NCBI RefSeq assembly: GCF_030272615.1
Contig: NC_081415.1
Location: 193,302,695 to 193,362,694 of the forward strand
Source of the DNA: Cryptomeria japonica
Lineage: Eukaryota; Streptophyta; Pinopsida; Cupressales; Cupressaceae
DNA: 60,000 nucleotides
Reading direction: 5' to 3'
The notes under the pieces are model-generated. The model was not told the DNA's origin, searched no databases, and was given only the letters and a program-made list of their open reading frames with translations. Position numbers and translations under genes: made by a program. Numbering within the stretch: the first letter of the stretch is position 1; each line of letters starts with the position of its first letter. Shown here in pieces: positions 58,744 through 60,000 of this stretch.

Positions 58744-60000
58744 GATCTATTTATGTACACACCTTTTTGTGATGAGATATTGATGATTCCTACAATGTAT
58801 ATTTGTGATGTATCTCATATATTTTGTGATATCATTGTACCTTGGACATTGGTCTTGTTTTGATGATATGATATGCAGTCCATCCTATTCATTCCACATG
58901 ACCTGTGAGATGATGGATGCATTCTATTTGGTATATGATTATGATGCACAATTACTTTCATGATGTATGCTTGATGTATGTTTTAATTTCTATATGCTTA
59001 TGAATTCTAGATGATGGATATATGATGATGCAGTATTTACATGATGTGTGCTTGATGTATGCTTTAATTTCTATATGCTTATGAATTCTAGATGATGGAT
59101 ATATGATGATGCAGTATTTACATAATGTATGCAAATGCAAATATGTATGGTGATGCTTATAATTTCTATGTGATGTTTGTGCGATTGCAATGCTTTCTAT
59201 GTTTATGATATTTTTTTATGATTTTCTCATGCATGTTAATATGAGATGGATGCAATGCAATGCAATGGTGATACCTTATATGATTTGAGATTAGATGAAT
59301 GTCATGCAATGATCTTACTAAATGAATGAATGAGTTTATGCTTTATATGAATGATGCCTTGGTATGCAATGGTTACATGAGATGAACTAACTTATCATGC
59401 AGGATGAATGAATTGATTATTTTTGTTATTATCCAATGTACTCAATCATGTAATAAGAGAGATAATACCATGTTAACTTTGGCCTTGGAAAAGATGAACA
59501 TTGTGATCCCATGTAGAAATGAAATGCAAGTCTATCTTAAAATGCAATGCAATGCAGTGATTAGACTGGTCATGGAATCATTGCTTTGTTTCATCATTGA
59601 GCCTTTAAAATGTGGGAAGTGAGTGCAAACATCAATGGTATAATTGAGCCATGATAACCTGAGTACTACTTTCCTGGGTTTTGATATTGCAAGTTAGCAC
59701 AAGCATCGAGGTATAATTGAACCAAGATGACCAGAATGTTGCTTGCATAAAACAGGCAGTATTAACCATTTCTATATGCAAGTCCAAAATGTCTTCCATG
59801 ATACTCTGATGATCATTTCCTTAGACAACTTTGCACATATTAATGATTAATTTACAGACAGTAGACAAGAAAAATATCATGTTCCTTCCTCATTCCTCTA
59901 GTCAAAGACATCCTGGAGTTACTCAGAAATCATGATAGCGAAAATCCAAATAAAATAGTTGAACCATTATTGCCAAAGTGTTAAAATCATGAGTTAAGAT
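58744..60000. other. AT-rich flank without genes
   Basis: ATGATG- and ATGCAATG-rich sequence contains an 81-bp tandem duplication (58960-59121). Near the window end, a unit (AAACATCAATGGTATAATTGA at 59627 and AAGCATCGAGGTATAATTGA at 59701) is also repeated. No ORF is convincing. Confidence 0.6.
58960..59121. repeat. Tandem 81-bp duplication
   Basis: The units 58960-59040 and 59041-59121 differ at about two positions. Each contains TTTAATTTCTATATGC and ATGAATTCTAGATGATGG. The start of a third unit follows. Confidence 0.92.

Noticed and set aside
1-60000. CRISPR arrays, bacterial operons, tRNA genes or intact host genes
   Set aside because: No evenly spaced repeat-spacer array, ribosome-binding sites, cloverleaf tRNA or undamaged multi-exon host gene was found. 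The tandem repeats have no variable spacers.

Overview
The window looks like one intergenic, transposon-packed stretch of a large plant nuclear genome, most likely a gymnosperm. This is inference from composition: an AT-rich background, plant introns, plant-only gene families and deeply nested, slowly decaying elements. I see no intact host gene. Almost every base belongs to a transposable element or to host gene pieces carried inside one.

Layout. (1) Positions 1-19299 are a decayed CACTA (EnSpm) DNA transposon, called element C. Its left tip lies just outside the window. It holds a PPR gene fragment, an intron-less copy of the splicing factor CWC22, a TNP2-type transposase gene, a TNPA-like gene, two TCGATGA-rich arrays and a large unrecognised antisense ORF. 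(2) 19300-20283 and 52375-55023 are two parts of one Ty3/gypsy retrotransposon on the minus strand. (3) That gypsy element is split by a second CACTA copy, the outer element (20284-52374, target duplication GGA). Removing it restores the gypsy reading frame. (4) Inside the outer element sit a third CACTA copy, the inner element (23617-32953, opposite orientation, duplication CAA), and a Ty1/copia element, copia-1 (37943-50612, duplication ACTTA). Copia-1 is itself interrupted in gag by copia-2 (39856-44930, duplication CAAAT), a gag-protease-only element with a novel acidic ORF. (5) 55024-60000 holds a plant mobile domain (PMD) ORF broken by in-frame stop codons, with repeat-rich flanks.

Main discovery. 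Outer and inner CACTA copies each carry a long inverted repeat (arms about 1.1 kb, spacer 46 bp) made from the catalytic region of a DRM-type de novo DNA methyltransferase, the enzyme of RNA-directed DNA methylation. Three further hairpins with arms of about 100 bp derive from the SAM-binding motif I of the same gene. Transcripts of these repeats would fold into double-stranded RNA matching the host gene that silences transposons. This resembles the rice CACTA-encoded miR820, which targets OsDRM2, but is built from a large inverted gene fragment. I infer a transposon-borne anti-silencing device. Expression and small RNA production cannot be seen from sequence.

Decay. Most ORFs are disrupted by stop codons one C-to-T (or G-to-A) step from a sense codon, very often TAG where CAG is expected. 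That is the pattern predicted for long-term CHG and CG methylation.
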